Below, in pieces: positions 60,859 through 64,000 of a stretch of DNA of 64,000 nt. The notes beneath the pieces were generated by a model. The model did no database searches, was not told the DNA's origin, and was given only the letters and a program-made list of their open reading frames with translations. Source of the stretch: Thamnaconus septentrionalis (lineage: Eukaryota > Chordata > Actinopteri > Tetraodontiformes > Monacanthidae); contig CM020507.1 of NCBI GenBank assembly GCA_009823395.1, positions 4,442,001-4,506,000 of the forward strand. The letters are read 5' to 3'. Numbering within the stretch: position 1 is the first letter of the stretch; every line of letters starts with the position of its first letter. The translations under genes were made by a program, and so were the position numbers.

Positions 60859-62257
60859 TTAAAATGTGAATGGTTTCAGCAATTTATAGTTTTTATGACC
60901 GAGTTCGGTTTTGTGCAATTTTTAAAGAAGCCAATATGAGCACTATCTGGTACTGACGCCTTGCATTGAACAGAACATGCATGTGCACCATAACCTACTC
61001 CACATTATTCTAGAATGTAACTGGCCTTCACTTGGCTGTTTGTAGGAGGAGGAGGAGGAACGGTGATCCATGCTGGTGCACTTGTGCATCCACATGAGAC
61101 TTTACAAATATTATTTTCTTTAAGAAAAACACAAAAAAATCTCTACAAAACACAGTTGTCATTCCTCACTTGCATCCGTCACTTTATGAGGCATCTTTCT
61201 GCTCTGCTGGTGGATGAGGCCGCTCTCCCGTGCAGCCAGGTCCTTATTTGTGCAGCACGTTGGTATGCCGGGCACAACGCCCCCAGTAAAACAAATCATT
61301 GCATCCAGAGCCACTCAGGAGAATAATGCACTCAATGGAGTACTACTTCCGCGCCTGGCATTGGACGATGCTGCAAAGGCCCCTGGGTGGTGATTTAGTG
61401 GGAATCTGCTCCCCGAGCATCGAGGCCTAGTGCAGGCCAGCACGCTGGCGTCTGCGCTACTGATCAGAAAGAGAATTCTTTATGAGAAATAACCGTTTTC
61501 CAAAGCGTTGTCTAGACTTCCCTGCGCGAGCACGTTTCAGGCTGTCGGTGCCCCACGATAACGGACGAGTCCAGGATGAGAGATGACATTTGTTTCCCTC
61601 TCCTCCCAGGGTCGGATGCCTCTGACAGGAATAATTCCAGACCTTAACTGTGGTATCGTGTGCCAGCAGCACACATCCAGGTCAGCGTGACTGCAGGGCT
61701 GGGAGGTTTTTACAGTTTTGCTCAGCGAGGGAGGGAGTTTGATTGCTAGAATGTTAAGTGCAGCCTTGTGCATACTTCAGCACTCGGCTCTTTCTCATTC
61801 TTTGGGCCCCTTCCGAGCAAATGGATTTTACCTCGTAAAACCTGTCGTCTGTCGTTTGCAGCTCGCACGTCTCCACTGCTCACTCTCCTACGGTTCGGTC
61901 TTCGGCGCTCATGCGTCACGTTTCTTTGCCTTGAAGGCACAAAGCGACGAGGCTCGACATCTGCACAACTGAATACGTTTTTTCTCCAGATATCTAAGCT
62001 GGCTCGTAAAACCGACCCTGCGTCAGACGGTCGGGTTTCAGACAGCATTTAAATCTTGATAAACAAGTGCATTAAAAGTCACAAGGAGTTTACTGCTAAT
62101 CTCCACAAAGCTTCTTGATGGCTCAGATGGTCTTACCAGATTTCCTCAGATTTCTTTTTTTCCGTCTTTTGAGGTCTAGGATGGAGCTGTTGTGCAGATT
62201 GAAATAACATTTAGAGATATTTTTTAATTGAATTATTGTCTTCAACACGTGACACCA

Positions 62258-62300
62258 GCCATATGGCTGTTGGAAGGTGCTATATAAATAAAATTTGATT
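62258..62300 (+). mobile_element. 3' tail of a fish LINE/SINE
   Basis: GTGCTATATAAATAAAATTTGATTG resembles the shared 3' tail of fish L2-type LINEs and partner SINEs. Only the tail is recognisable. Confidence 0.4.
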
Positions 62301-62864
62301 GGTGTCCTTTCAGTTTTTGGCTGAGCGCATTGCTATCTTTAGTGTTACAGGTGTTGACTTAGTGTGCGTGTGCATGTGCGTGCATGCATGCACTAAAGAA
62401 GCTTGATTCTTAGTTGTCAAAAGAGTCCACAATGTCAAAAGAGCAGCACCTCTCCAGCTCCATGTTGGATTTAATCTCCTATCTGTGCTTTTTAAACCGC
62501 CTTGGCTAATCTGATGTTGGTCGCTTTAGTAACAATCACTGTTGTGATTCCGTACAAGCAAACACTTAGCCTTGGTCTCTTTCTGTTGACTCACTTCCTT
62601 GCTGGTCCTTGCAGAGGATCACAGGTCAGGACATGCTCTGATTCATTAAAATAAAACACTGCTTTTCCCTCTTAAACACCTGCACTATGTTACTAATACA
62701 GAAACAGAATTCTGGATTTAGAACAATCTAGAAAGAATCTCCATTTTTTTATGTAAAAAAATAAGAGAGCTTTTTTTTATTTAATGGTTTCCATGTAGAA
62801 ATATGCTCATGATGTAATTGCAATGTGCAATTCTGTGGAATGGTGTTTGAGAATCATAGATTGA

Positions 62865-64000
<1,136 letters not shown>

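Overview
The window is vertebrate, and the sequence points to a ray-finned fish, probably a percomorph-type teleost. Evidence: GC-rich exons separated by short introns (many 85-200 bp), very frequent (AC)n/(TG)n/(CT)n/(GATA)n microsatellites, fish-type MITEs and a tRNA-derived SINE. No bacterial or viral coding sequence was seen. All three genes lie on the + strand, in the order fras1 - anxa3 - bmp2k, which is the same order as FRAS1-ANXA3-BMP2K on human chromosome 4q21.

1-41,189 (3' UTR to about 42,705): the 3' two thirds of fras1. The window starts inside an intron. I place 44 coding exons (numbered w1-w44 for this window). Their splice phases all agree and they join into one open frame of 2,670 codons plus a stop, against about 4,010 residues for the whole human protein. 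The order of domains is about ten CSPG repeats (w1-w23), five Calx-beta domains (w24-w32), a long conserved FRAS1 C-terminal region (w33-w43), then a furin-type site, one membrane helix and a cytoplasmic tail ending in the PDZ ligand GTEV (w44).

42,900-about 47,900: anxa3, with a probable non-coding first exon at a CpG-rich promoter that carries a perfect CRE. It has 13 coding exons and four annexin repeats. Two features stand out. A 48-bp in-frame exon lengthens the N-terminal tail from 323 to 339 residues. A second, non-identical copy of the terminal coding exon lies 294 bp after the first, in the same phase and of the same length.

49,800-64,000: the 5' end of bmp2k (NAK-family kinase). 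It has a GC/CCAAT promoter, a long 5' leader, exon 1 (50,772-50,922), a 12-kb first intron with a MITE and a SINE, and exon 2 (62,998-63,116) carrying the glycine loop, catalytic lysine and alpha-C glutamate. The rest of the kinase lies beyond the window.

fras1 encodes a basement-membrane protein, anxa3 a calcium/phospholipid-binding protein and bmp2k a clathrin-adaptor kinase. They share a conserved neighbourhood; nothing in the sequence suggests a shared pathway. The most promising leads are the two anxa3 isoform devices, a fras1 intron bracketed by complementary (AC)n and (TG)n tracts, the odd acceptor of exon w4, and a MITE family found both in fras1 and in bmp2k.
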